From: a virus
Virus record (IMG/VR): IMGVR_UViG_3300037153_000161
Span: 1 to 23,832 of that record
Direction: 5' to 3' (one strand)
Length of the DNA stretch: 23,832 nucleotides
Part shown: positions 1 through 7,434 of the stretch, in pieces
How the letters are laid out: every line of letters begins with the position of its first letter
Numbering within the stretch: the stretch's first letter is position 1
Program-made: the position numbers and the translations under genes
The notes under the pieces: generated by a model
The model's input: only the letters and a program-made list of their open reading frames with translations
Told to the model about the DNA's origin: nothing
Databases searched by the model: none

Positions 1-127
1 TACGTGGCTGCCATCGTACGAAAACAAACGCCGGCCAATGAGCAGCTCTGATCGAAGGACTGGACATGACGATGCAGACCGTTCAGTGGATCCTGATCGT
101 CGCTAACGGCGCGTCGATCGCGCTCTG
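1..127. repeat. Terminal direct repeat, left copy (circular-closure overlap)
   Basis: Bases 1-127 are identical to 23706-23832. An overlap of exactly 127 bases equals a common largest k-mer of short-read assemblers, so this most likely marks closure of a circular or circularly permuted molecule of 23,705 bp, not a true terminal redundancy. It covers the HNH-to-first-gene gap and the first 21 codons of the membrane-protein gene starting at 66. Confidence 0.93.
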
Positions 128-410
128 CCTGGCCTCGACGTTGATGCACCTGAAGGCGGCGCGGCGCTGGCGCGTCGCGGACGAGAAGGCGTTGCGCGCC
201 GAAGATGACCTGCGCGAGATCGCGCGCACCTACAACGATGAGTTAGCCCGCATCTCGGCGGCGCTCCCCGATTTACGCGCATTCGGTGAGGGGGAAGTGA
301 AGACGGCGCTCACGTCGAAAGACCGCGAGCAATACCAGTTCTGGCAGGGCTGGTGCGAAGCGTTGCGAAAGTTGGCGCTCCACATGGCGACGGGGGGTGG
401 GTCGAGGTGA
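66..410 (+). CDS. Membrane-anchored coiled-coil protein (114 aa), hypothetical
   Basis: I do not recognise a named family. Residues about 7-28 form one hydrophobic segment rich in I, L, V and A, an N-terminal transmembrane helix. The rest is charged and helical, with a likely coiled coil around residues 35-65. The start is supported by a GAAGGA Shine-Dalgarno-like stretch (54-59) ending six bases before the ATG. The gene is the first of a set just ahead of the terminase; its stop overlaps the next ATG as TGATG. One N-terminal anchor plus a soluble helical domain is compatible with a spanin or holin-accessory protein of a lysis cassette, but this is inference from topology and position only. 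Confidence 0.7.
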   Translation: MTMQTVQWILIVANGASIALCLASTLMHLKAARRWRVADEKALRAEDDLREIARTYNDELARISAALPDLRAFGEGEVKTALTSKDREQYQFWQGWCEALRKLALHMATGGGSR

Positions 411-484
411 TGACGAAACTGTCCGTAACCAGGCCGGTCCGGCGCGTGTTTGGTCGCGAAATTGGGCGCCGGGGTAGGCCGTGA
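410..484 (+). CDS. Possible 24-aa basic peptide
   Basis: A very short ORF whose ATG overlaps the TGA of the upstream gene (TGATG at 408-412) and whose TGA overlaps the GTG start of the downstream gene (GTGA at 481-484). The peptide is arginine-rich, with no recognisable domain. Double stop-start overlap is the usual sign of translational coupling in this genome, which is the only reason to list it. It may simply be a coupling leader that carries ribosomes to the GTG at 481, or chance. Confidence 0.3.
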   Translation: MTKLSVTRPVRRVFGREIGRRGRP

Positions 485-645
485 CGGATCCCGGGTCCGA
501 TCTGCTCGCGCTCGTCGTCGCGATCATTGGCTTGGCGGTCGTCGTGTCGCTGGCGGCGCTCGTCGTCGAGCTGCGCTCGATCCGCTACACGTTACGCGAG
601 GGTCTCGAACATTTTGACGATTGGTACACGCGGCCGCGGGCGTGA
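481..645 (+). CDS. Small single-pass membrane protein (54 aa)
   Basis: The reading frame opens at GTG 481 and closes at TGA 643-645, three bases before the small terminase ATG. Residues about 8-30 are an almost uninterrupted run of L, V, A, I and G, a clear transmembrane helix, followed by a basic/amphipathic tail (RSIRYTLREG, then HFDDWYTRP). The GTG overlaps the preceding tiny ORF. Small single-pass proteins next to phage terminase genes are often holin, antiholin or spanin parts, but no signature proves it here. Together with the proteins at 66 and 23197 it is a candidate lysis component. Confidence 0.6.
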   Translation: MTDPGSDLLALVVAIIGLAVVVSLAALVVELRSIRYTLREGLEHFDDWYTRPRA

Positions 646-648
646 AGA

Positions 649-1119
649 ATGCGCGGTCGTAAGCCGGTCCCGACGCAGCTCAAGCTCCTTCGCGGGAACC
701 CGGGCCGGCGGCCGCTGCCGACGCAGGAACCGACGCCGGCGCTCGTCGAGGGCAGCCAGGCGCCGCCGGCTTGGTTGGACAAGGCCGCCAAGGCCGAATG
801 GCGGCGCGTCGCGCCGCTGCTCGTGAAAAACGGCCTCTTGTCCGAGCTCGATCTCGACGCGCTGACGGCGTACTGCGTCGCGTTTACCGAGTGGCGCCGG
901 GCGGCCGCGCAGGCGCGCCGGCAGACGGTCGTCGTCGGGCCGAACGGGTTTCTCATGCAGTCGCCGTATGTGCTGATCGCGGCGCGATCGCTGGCGCTCA
1001 TGCGATCGTTGATGAGCGATTTCGGCATGACGCCGAGCGCGCGCGCGCGCGTCACGAAAATACAGGCGCTCGCGCCGACGCCGCCGATCAATCCACTTGA
1101 GAAATTTCTGCGTCGCTGA
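649..1119 (+). CDS. terS: Terminase small subunit, P27 family
   Basis: This protein should recognise the packaging site on phage DNA and recruit the large terminase. The N-terminus (MRGRKPVPTQLKLLRGNPG) is the characteristic opening of P27-type small terminases. It is followed by a PPAWLD...AEW segment and a helical domain (residues about 38-110) with the LLSELDLDALTAYC pattern of that family, then a conserved GPNGFLMQSPYV stretch. At 156 aa the length is normal. It lies directly upstream of terL with a 2-base gap and downstream of the HNH endonuclease, the usual arrangement in cos-type HK97-like phages. No strong Shine-Dalgarno is visible at 649. Confidence 0.9.
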   Translation: MRGRKPVPTQLKLLRGNPGRRPLPTQEPTPALVEGSQAPPAWLDKAAKAEWRRVAPLLVKNGLLSELDLDALTAYCVAFTEWRRAAAQARRQTVVVGPNGFLMQSPYVLIAARSLALMRSLMSDFGMTPSARARVTKIQALAPTPPINPLEKFLRR

Positions 1120-1121
1120 TT

Positions 1122-2981
1122 ATGGCGAAGCGATCAGGGAGGCCTCGGAAGCGATCAGGGAGGCCTCGCCGGCGCCCGGCTCGACGTCCTCGAGCTGCTC
1201 GAACACGATCAACGGAATCCCGGAATCCGGGAACGCCGGAATCGGCGCCGCCAGTCGACGCCGTGACGGTCTACGCGCGCGCGGTCGTCGCCGGCGAGCT
1301 CGTGGCGGGCCGGCTCGTGCGCCTGGCGTGCGCGCGACACCTGGCCGATCTCGAGGCCTCGCCGGCGAACGGCCTGGAGTGGCGCGCCGACGAGGCCGCG
1401 CGCGTGATCGCGTTTTTCGAGGAAGTACTCTGCCTGCCGGAAGTCACCGACGCGAGCGAGACGCTCGACGACGATCGCGATCCCGCCGACGGCCGGCCGT
1501 TTGTCCTGCAGCCCTGGCAAGCCTTTATCAACGGATCACTCATGGGCTGGTACACGAGCGCCGGGACGCGCCGGTTTCACGATGCGTACGTCGAGATCGG
1601 CAAGGGCAACGGGAAAACGCCGAACGGCGCCGGGCTCATGCTCTATCTGCTCGTGGCCGACGACGAGCCGGCGGCGCAGGTCTATTTCGCGGCCGTGTCA
1701 CGCGATCAGGCGCGGATTGCGTTTGCCGACGCGGAAAAAATGGTGAAGGCCTCGCCGGCGCTGCGCGCCTTGATTCAGCAAACACAAAATAACCTCGCCG
1801 TGGTCGAGACGGGCTCGTTTCTGCGCGCGATCTCGAGCGAGAAACGCGGGCTTGACGGCAAGCGCGTGCATGGCGCGCTCTTGGACGAGGAACACGAGCA
1901 CAGCTCGAACGTGGTCGTGAGCAAGATGCGCCGCGGGACGAAAGGCCGCCGCAACGCGCTCGTCATGCGGACGACGAATAGCGGATTCGATCGCACGTCG
2001 ATCTGCTGGCACGATCACGACTACAGCCGGCAGGTCCTCGAGGGCGTACGCGACGATCCGAGTTGGTTCGCCTATGTCTGCGGCCTCGATCCGTGCGCGG
2101 CCTGCCAGGCCGCCGGGAAAGAGTTTCCGAGTGACGACTGCGCGGCGTGCGACGACTGGCGCGTCGAAGGGCCGCATTGGCAAAAGGCCAATCCGAATCT
2201 CGGCGTCTCGCTGCCGTGGGTCTATCTGCGCGAGCTCGTGCAGCAGGCGCTCGGCCGGGTCGACGCCGTGGCCGATCTGCTGCGATTCAATTTCTGTATC
2301 TGGACGCAAGCGATCACGCGCGCGATCTCGATCGCGGCCTGGACGGCGTGCCAGGCGCCGCCGCCCGACGATCAGCTCGTCGGCGTCCCGTGTTATGGCG
2401 GGCTCGATCTCGGCATGTCGGATGATTTTTCGGCGTGGGTGCGCGGCTGGGCGCTCGACGACGGCCGGCTCGTCGTGAAGTGCCGGTTTTGGATCCCCGA
2501 GTCGGCGCTGACGAAGTATCCGCTCCGGCCGTATCAGGCCTGGCAGCGGGCCGGCGTGCTGACGGTGACGCCCGGGCCGACGACGGATTACAGCGTGATC
2601 GAGGCCGCGATCGCGGCCGATTGCGCGGCGGATGGCGTGCGCGAGGTCGCGTACGATAATCGGTTTGCCGAGCAGATGGCGCAAAACCTCGCCGGCCAAG
2701 GGATCGTCATGGTCCATACCGGCCAGGGCTTTCAGCTCAACGAGGCGATCCGCCGGAAACTCGAGCTCGTCACCGACGGGACGCTCTGCCACGGCGGCGA
2801 TCCGATCCTGAGCTGGATGGCGAGCAACTACGTGGTCCGACACGGGACGAAGGGCGAGATGCGGCCGGCCAAGGAGCGCGCGAGCGATAAAATCGACGGC
2901 CAGGTCGCGCTCGACATGCTGATCGATCGGATCGTGCGCCGGCCGCCGGGCGGCTCGTATCGACTGATTGCGTTGACGTAA
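1122..2981 (+). CDS. terL: Terminase large subunit (ATPase/nuclease packaging motor)
   Basis: The motor that pumps DNA into the prohead and cuts it. The ATPase domain has a Walker A GKGNGKT at residues 160-166 and a Walker B LLDEEHEH with the acidic pair at D255/E256. The nuclease domain starts near GGLDLG (D429); later acids occur in AYDNRF and in the C-terminal RASDKIDGQVAL stretch. At 619 aa it is slightly long for the Terminase_1 type. Two oddities: a very basic 30-residue N-terminus containing a duplicated heptapeptide, and a cysteine cluster C320, C325, C328, C340, C343 in the linker before the KANPNLG motif, which looks like a zinc-binding insertion. If the basic tail is untranslated, a downstream start would be needed; no better Shine-Dalgarno is obvious. 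Confidence 0.95.
   Translation: MAKRSGRPRKRSGRPRRRPARRPRAARTRSTESRNPGTPESAPPVDAVTVYARAVVAGELVAGRLVRLACARHLADLEASPANGLEWRADEAARVIAFFEEVLCLPEVTDASETLDDDRDPADGRPFVLQPWQAFINGSLMGWYTSAGTRRFHDAYVEIGKGNGKTPNGAGLMLYLLVADDEPAAQVYFAAVSRDQARIAFADAEKMVKASPALRALIQQTQNNLAVVETGSFLRAISSEKRGLDGKRVHGALLDEEHEHSSNVVVSKMRRGTKGRRNALVMRTTNSGFDRTSICWHDHDYSRQVLEGVRDDPSWFAYVCGLDPCAACQAAGKEFPSDDCAACDDWRVEGPHWQKANPNLGVSLPWVYLRELVQQALGRVDAVADLLRFNFCIWTQAITRAISIAAWTACQAPPPDDQLVGVPCYGGLDLGMSDDFSAWVRGWALDDGRLVVKCRFWIPESALTKYPLRPYQAWQRAGVLTVTPGPTTDYSVIEAAIAADCAADGVREVAYDNRFAEQMAQNLAGQGIVMVHTGQGFQLNEAIRRKLELVTDGTLCHGGDPILSWMASNYVVRHGTKGEMRPAKERASDKIDGQVALDMLIDRIVRRPPGGSYRLIALT
1127..1168 (+). repeat. Perfect 21-bp tandem duplication inside the terL 5' end
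   Basis: Bases 1127-1147 and 1148-1168 are identical. The 21-bp unit keeps the frame and duplicates the heptapeptide KRSGRPR at residues 3-9 and 10-16 of the large terminase. This makes a basic, AT-hook-like N-terminal tail. Perfect identity implies a recent slippage duplication. Confidence 0.9.
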
Positions 2982-2992
2982 CGGGAGGGCGT

Positions 2993-3169
2993 ATGCGACG
3001 ACGGGCCGGCCGGCCGCGGCTCGATCCGCGGGATAGTTCAACGCCCGTGACGGTCACACTCCCGACGAAACAATATGACGCCCTGGCGACGCAGGCGATC
3101 CGCCGGTCGCTGAGTTTGCCGGAAGTCATCCGCCGGCAGCTGCAAAAAAATTCGAAAACTCGACGGTAA
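2993..3169 (+). CDS. Ribbon-helix-helix DNA-binding protein (58 aa)
   Basis: A small ORF with a good Shine-Dalgarno (GGGAGGG at 2983-2989) ahead of ATG 2993. The N-terminus RRRAGRPRLD resembles an AT-hook. Residues about 17-52 follow the ribbon-helix-helix pattern: a beta strand (TPVTVTLPT), helix A (KQYDALATQAIRR), a turn and helix B (LPEVIRRQL). Proteins of this fold are CopG/Arc-like repressors or DNA-bending proteins. Its place between terL and the capsid gene suggests a late-gene regulator or DNA-binding accessory, but no operator was identified. A second, different protein of this fold is encoded at 20131. Confidence 0.72.
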   Translation: MRRRAGRPRLDPRDSSTPVTVTLPTKQYDALATQAIRRSLSLPEVIRRQLQKNSKTRR

Positions 3170-3199
3170 GGCCGGGCGTCGGCGATCCTCGTCGCGCTC

Positions 3200-5065
3200 A
3201 TGTACCAGCGCGCGTACGCGCAGCTCGAGGTCAAAAGCCTCGAGACGGCCGGCGACGTAACGATCGTCACCGGGATCGCGTCGACGCCGACGCCCGACGT
3301 CGAAGGGCATAGCGTCGATCCCGCCGGCGTGACGTTTGTCAACCCGATCCCGTTGCTCCTGTATCACGACAAAACGGCGCCCGTCGGGCGCGTCTGGCTG
3401 GCGCGCCAGGGCGACGCGATCACGTTTCGCGCGGAACTGCCGCACGTCGCCGAGCCGGGCGTCGTGCGTGATCGCGTGCAGGAGGCGATCACGAGCCTGA
3501 AAGCCGGGCTCCTGTCGTTTGTCTCGATCGGGTTTCTCCCGCTCAAAGACGGCGCCGGCCTGGCGATCAAACGCCTGGCCTCAGGCGTCGTGTCACTCGC
3601 GAAGACGAAGATTTTCGAGCTGTCGCTGGTGACGGTCCCGGCGAACAGTGACGCGACGATCCTCACCGTCAAGGCGCTCGACGCGCCGCACCTGGCCGCG
3701 GCTGGCCCTCATCCGCCCGGCGTTGCGGGCCGATCCCTGTCGATAGGTTTCGCCATGACGAATCAGGAAGCAATCACACTCTGGGAAAACAAACGGGCGG
3801 CGACGATGGCCGCCGCGTCGGCGCTGATGACGAAAGCGAACGAGGCCGGCGTCGCGCTCGAGGGCGACGAGGCGACGACGTACGACGAGCGGATCGCCGA
3901 AGTGACGACGATCGACGCGCAGCTCGTGCGCCTGCGCCACGAGGAAAAGCTGAACGTGAAAGCCGCGACGCCGATCACGCCCGGCGCGCCGCGGCCGGCG
4001 ATCGTGACGCTCGGGCCGAAAGTGGCGCCGGGCGCCGAGTTTGCCGCGGCCGTGATCTGCCTGGCGCGCGCGCGCGGCGACAAGCTGCTCGCGATCGAAT
4101 ACGCCAAAGAGTTCAAAGACTTCTCGCCCAACGTGGAGCTCTGGACGCGCGCCGCGGTCACGCCGGCGACGACGCAGGATCCCAACTGGGCGGGCAACCT
4201 CGTGCCGGCCGTGCAGAACGTCGCCGGCGGATTTCTCGATCTGCTGCGGCCCGGAACGATCCTCGGCAAGATCGACAACCTGTACCGCGTCCCGTTCAAT
4301 TCGGCCGTCCCGCTGTTGACCAATGGCGGCAGCGTGAATTGGGTCGGCGAGGGCAAGCCGAAGCCCGTCACGAAGGGATCGCTCGACAAGGCGACGCTCG
4401 AGATGGCGAAAGCCGCGGCGATCGTCCCGCTGACGGACGAGCTCGTGCGGCGCTCGGATCCCAACGCGATCGGCGTGGTCCAACGCATGCTGATCGGGAC
4501 GATGACGCAATTTGCCGACGCGCAGTTCATTGATCCGGCCGTGGCGTACGTCGCCAACGTGCATCCAGCCTCGATCACGAACGGGGTCACGCCGATCGCG
4601 GCGGCGACGCCGGCGGATCCGTCGAAGGATATTCAGGCGCTGTTCGCGGCGTTTGCCGCGGCCAACCTGCCGATCGGCGGGCTGACGGTGATCATGAGCG
4701 AAACCAACGCCCTGGCGATGGCGATGGCGCGCACCAATCAGGGCGTGCCGGTGTTCCCGAATCTCGGCGTCACCGGCGGGACATTGCCGGGCGGCGTCAA
4801 GGTGATCACGTCCAACACGGCCGGCTCGAATGTGATCGGCCTGGCGCCCGAATACATCCTGTACGCCGACGAGGGCGTCGTGTTCGACGTCTCGCGCGAG
4901 GCGTCGATTCAGATGAACGATGCGCCCGATGACCCCGTGGCGGCCACGACCGTGCTCGTCTCGTTGTGGCAGCAGAACATGGTCGCCGTGCGCGTCGAGC
5001 GGTACATGAACTGGAAACGCGGGCGGATCGAAGCCGTGCACTACGTGAACGGCGCCGCCTACTAG
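3200..5065 (+). CDS. Fused prohead protease - HK97-fold major capsid protein (621 aa)
   Basis: One uninterrupted frame carries two normally separate proteins. Residues 1 to about 160 are an HK97-type prohead protease (peptidase U35/S78): LLLYHDK with H56, the SIGF motif with S109, and the FELSLVTVPAN block with E140. Residues about 186-265 are helical and charged, like the delta/scaffold domain of HK97 gp5. Residues about 300-621 are the HK97-fold capsid protein, with NWAGNLVP, a P-domain/E-loop region and the C-terminal VERYMNWKRG. An in-frame ATG at 3755 (residue 186) falls exactly at the domain border and could give separate capsid subunits by internal initiation; only a weak AGGT precedes it. 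The weak start at 3200 and lack of a stop between domains argue for a true polyprotein matured by self-cleavage. A long hairpin follows the stop codon. Confidence 0.93.
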   Translation: MYQRAYAQLEVKSLETAGDVTIVTGIASTPTPDVEGHSVDPAGVTFVNPIPLLLYHDKTAPVGRVWLARQGDAITFRAELPHVAEPGVVRDRVQEAITSLKAGLLSFVSIGFLPLKDGAGLAIKRLASGVVSLAKTKIFELSLVTVPANSDATILTVKALDAPHLAAAGPHPPGVAGRSLSIGFAMTNQEAITLWENKRAATMAAASALMTKANEAGVALEGDEATTYDERIAEVTTIDAQLVRLRHEEKLNVKAATPITPGAPRPAIVTLGPKVAPGAEFAAAVICLARARGDKLLAIEYAKEFKDFSPNVELWTRAAVTPATTQDPNWAGNLVPAVQNVAGGFLDLLRPGTILGKIDNLYRVPFNSAVPLLTNGGSVNWVGEGKPKPVTKGSLDKATLEMAKAAAIVPLTDELVRRSDPNAIGVVQRMLIGTMTQFADAQFIDPAVAYVANVHPASITNGVTPIAAATPADPSKDIQALFAAFAAANLPIGGLTVIMSETNALAMAMARTNQGVPVFPNLGVTGGTLPGGVKVITSNTAGSNVIGLAPEYILYADEGVVFDVSREASIQMNDAPDDPVAATTVLVSLWQQNMVAVRVERYMNWKRGRIEAVHYVNGAAY

Positions 5066-5069
5066 GAGA

Positions 5070-5138
5070 GGCCGCGGCTGTTTGGGTTCGCGGGCGTCGG
5101 CCTTCCCTTGGCCACGCCGACGCTCGCGAGCCGCGGCC
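5070..5138 (+). terminator. Long GC-rich hairpin between capsid and portal genes (attenuator/terminator-like)
   Basis: Bases 5070-5079 pair perfectly with 5129-5138 (10 bp). Bases 5089-5101 pair with 5116-5128 (13 bp, including one G-U). A 9-base bulge separates the two stems on the 5' side and the loop is 14 bases (5102-5115). It starts four bases after the capsid stop and ends just before the portal Shine-Dalgarno (AGGGA at 5142-5146). There is no U-tract, so it is not a standard intrinsic terminator. It may be an attenuator, an RNase-processing or mRNA-stability element, or a translational roadblock that lowers portal relative to capsid synthesis. Confidence 0.75.
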
Positions 5139-5148
5139 GATAGGGATC

Positions 5149-6564
5149 ATGCTCGAGGCACTCGTCGAGAAAACCATTCGGCGGATCGTGCGGTACGCGC
5201 CGCCGGCCTGGACGGCGCCGATCACGACCGGCCGCGGCGGCGGCGGCTGGTGGCGGATTAACGAGCCCTATACGGGCGCCTGGCAGAAAAATGATCCGAT
5301 CGATGTCGTCTCGACGATCAGCAACCCGACGGTCTTTGCCTGCGTCACGCTGATCGCGTCGAGTCTCGCGAAACTCGAGCTACAGCTCGTCGCCGAGGAT
5401 CCGCCGGATGTGTGGACGGTGACGAGCAATCCCGCGTACTCGGCGCTGCTGCGCCGGCCAAATCGCTACCAGATCGCAACCAAGTTTGTCCTACAGTGGT
5501 TGCTCTCGAAGCTGACGCACGGCAACGCCTATGTGCTGAAAAGCCGCGACGATCGTTCAGTCGTGAATGCCTTGTATCCCCTCGATCCCGAGCGCGTGAC
5601 GCCGCTCGTCGCACCCGACGGCGCCGTGTACTACCGGATCGATCGGGATCCCTTGCGCGGATCGCTCGAGGTCGTCGACGTGATCGACGCCGTGGCCGGC
5701 GGCCAGGCGATCGTCGTGCCGGCGTCCGAGCTCATTAACGATCCGATGTATCCGATCTTTCATCCGTTGATCGGCGTCTCGCCCTTGTTCGCGGCGGCGC
5801 TGCCGGCGCTGCAAGGGCTGAATATTCAGAACAACTCCACGCGGTTTTTTGCGAACGGCGCGCAGCCGTCGGGCATTCTGACGGCGCCCCAGGGCATAAC
5901 CGAGGCGCAGGCGACGAAGCTGGCGGCGCAGTGGAAGGATCAGTACACCGGCGAGAATGCCGGCAAGGTCGCGATCCTCACCGGCGATCTCAAGTACACG
6001 GCCTTGTCGCAGCCGGCGGCCGAGGCGCAGCTCGTCGAACAACTCAATTGGTCCGAAGTGACGATCTGCAGTTGCTATCACGTCCCGCCCTATCTGGTCG
6101 GGATCGGCCAGGCGCCGCCTTACGGCAAACAGGAGGCCTTGTTCCGGCAGTTCTATACGCAGGCCTTGCAGCCCTTGCTCGTCGATTTCGAGGGCGCGCT
6201 CGACGACGGGCTCGGCCTGGCGCCGAACCTCGGCACGCAGCTCGATCCCGACGGGCTGATCTGGCTGGATACCGAGACGCGGACCAAGGCGGCGCAGGAG
6301 TCGATCGGCGCCGGCGCCGTCTCGCCGAACGAGGCGCGGCTGAAGTACTTCGGGCTCGGCCCGGTCGCCGGCGGCGATTCGCCGTACATGCAGCAGCAGA
6401 ATTACAGCCTCGAGGCGCTCGCGAAACGTGACGCCGGCGATCCGTTTGCCGCGCCGCTGGCGCCGGATCCAACTCCGCCGCCGCCGGCGCCCGACGAGAG
6501 CGCGCAGCTGGCGGCGTTCGTGTCGCGGCTGAAACTCAAGACACAGGAACTCTATGCAGGCTGA
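5149..6564 (+). CDS. Portal protein, HK97 family (471 aa)
   Basis: Forms the dodecameric ring at the unique capsid vertex through which DNA passes. The chosen start (ATG 5149) follows AGGGA; the frame stays open upstream, but that part is antisense-like arginine-rich sequence inside the capsid gene and the hairpin. Family features: ISNPTVFACVTLIASSLAKLELQLV near the N-terminus, LLRRPNRYQ, QWLLSKLTHGNAYV, then HPLIGVSPLFAA, FFANGAQPSGILTAP, LTGDLKYTAL and the crown/stem segment VPPYLVGIGQAPPYGKQEA. Length is typical. The proline-rich C-terminus overlaps the next gene by 11 bases. Position downstream of the capsid gene is unusual, since HK97-like phages normally encode portal before protease and capsid. 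Confidence 0.93.
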   Translation: MLEALVEKTIRRIVRYAPPAWTAPITTGRGGGGWWRINEPYTGAWQKNDPIDVVSTISNPTVFACVTLIASSLAKLELQLVAEDPPDVWTVTSNPAYSALLRRPNRYQIATKFVLQWLLSKLTHGNAYVLKSRDDRSVVNALYPLDPERVTPLVAPDGAVYYRIDRDPLRGSLEVVDVIDAVAGGQAIVVPASELINDPMYPIFHPLIGVSPLFAAALPALQGLNIQNNSTRFFANGAQPSGILTAPQGITEAQATKLAAQWKDQYTGENAGKVAILTGDLKYTALSQPAAEAQLVEQLNWSEVTICSCYHVPPYLVGIGQAPPYGKQEALFRQFYTQALQPLLVDFEGALDDGLGLAPNLGTQLDPDGLIWLDTETRTKAAQESIGAGAVSPNEARLKYFGLGPVAGGDSPYMQQQNYSLEALAKRDAGDPFAAPLAPDPTPPPPAPDESAQLAAFVSRLKLKTQELYAG

Positions 6565-7084
6565 GGCTGTGGCGGATGCCGTCGCGCTCGCGTTTTCGAG
6601 TGCCCTCTCGCCGGTCTTGGCGCGCCTGGCGGCCGTCGAAACGCGGCTCGTCGAACTGGGCACACTCGCGAAAGATGTGGGCACGCTGCGCGAACGCGTC
6701 GCGGCGGTGGAAGTCAAGCCGCTCCTGGCCGGGCCGGCCGGCACCGATGGCCACGACGGCGCGGCGGGCCGTGACGGCCTCGACGGCCTGGGCGTCGACG
6801 ATTTGGTCGTCGAGCGCCACGACGCGCGATCCTGGGAGGTCGTCGCCGTGCGGGACGGCCGCCGGAAAAGTGCCGGCGTAATCGTGCTCGAGGGCGTGCC
6901 CCGCTATCAGGGCGTCTATCGCGACGGCGAGGCCTACACGCCGGGCGATCTCGTCACGTGGGGCGGATCGCTGTGGCATTGCGACGCGGCGACGCACAGC
7001 CGGCCCGAATCCGCAATCGGCGCCAAGGTCTGGACGCTCGCCGTCAAACGCGGCCGGGACGGCCGGGATCGGCGCGAGCCATGA
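6554..7084 (+). CDS. Collagen-like virion protein with carbohydrate-binding-like C-terminus (176 aa)
   Basis: Three parts can be seen. Residues about 1-55 are a helical, heptad-rich coiled coil (LARLAAVETRLVELGTLAKD, then LRERVAAVE). Residues about 60-80 hold seven consecutive Gly-X-Y triplets, a short collagen-like stretch. Residues about 115-170 (YQGVYRDGEAYTPGDLVTWG followed by SLWHC, and a final WTLAVKRGRDG) resemble the small aromatic domains of chitin-binding modules, where a G-D-x-V core is followed by a W/H surface. The collagen stretch and coiled coil predict a trimer. The gene overlaps portal and is ATGA-coupled to the connector gene. A capsid decoration or adhesion fibre is the best guess; similar genes beside portal occur in other phages, but the function is inferred. 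Confidence 0.7.
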   Translation: MQAEAVADAVALAFSSALSPVLARLAAVETRLVELGTLAKDVGTLRERVAAVEVKPLLAGPAGTDGHDGAAGRDGLDGLGVDDLVVERHDARSWEVVAVRDGRRKSAGVIVLEGVPRYQGVYRDGEAYTPGDLVTWGGSLWHCDAATHSRPESAIGAKVWTLAVKRGRDGRDRREP

Positions 7085-7434
7085 CGACGCCGGCCACGCC
7101 GCTCAATTACGTGTCCGACGCCGCGGCGGCGTGGCAGGTCGGCGAGCTGCTCGAGGGCATGCCGGCCGACAAACTCGAGGCGCTGCAAGCCGTGATCGCG
7201 CGCGCGACGGCGTTTGTCGCCGGCTATGTCACGACGCCGGATCCGGCCTGGGATGACACGACGGCGCCCGGCGAAGTGCAGCAAGCCACGCTGCTGCTCG
7301 TCGCGTACTTCTGGCGCAACCGCGGCGATCTCGTGCTCGCGAACAGCAGCGCCGATCCGGCGACGGATGACGCGCACCCGTGGCCGACGTTTCGCTCGAT
7401 GCTGCGTCGGCACAAGGATCCGATCCTCGCATGA
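7081..7434 (+). CDS. Head-tail connector protein (gp6-like, 117 aa)
   Basis: Predicted to form the ring attached beneath the portal. Start ATG 7081 overlaps the upstream TGA as ATGA. The sequence is helical, with the connector pattern: an N-terminal helix, LEALQAVIARATAFVAGYV, a linker, then EVQQATLLLVAYFWRNRGD, the central helix that identifies gp6-like connectors (Phage_connect/DUF3168-neighbour type). Length is normal. It sits in the standard order portal - (accessory) - connector - head closure - neck - tail terminator. Confidence 0.8.
   Translation: MTTPATPLNYVSDAAAAWQVGELLEGMPADKLEALQAVIARATAFVAGYVTTPDPAWDDTTAPGEVQQATLLLVAYFWRNRGDLVLANSSADPATDDAHPWPTFRSMLRRHKDPILA

Noticed and set aside
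1-127. Direct terminal repeats as in T7-like genomes
   Set aside because: The length equals a standard assembler k-mer and the repeat includes part of a gene; circular closure explains it better.
527-826. Arg/Ser-rich ORF across the membrane-protein and terS junction
   Set aside because: Low-complexity shadow frame; both overlapping genes are better supported.
1698-3041. 447-codon ORF on the - strand opposite terL (and similar long ORFs at 3593-5041, 5557-6744, 10506-12359)
   Set aside because: Arg/His/Asp-rich antisense shadows of clearly identified genes, produced by high GC and biased codons; no domains.
4966-5148. 61-codon N-terminal extension of the portal protein
   Set aside because: Overlaps the capsid C-terminus and the hairpin; the ATG 5149 with AGGGA gives the family's normal start.
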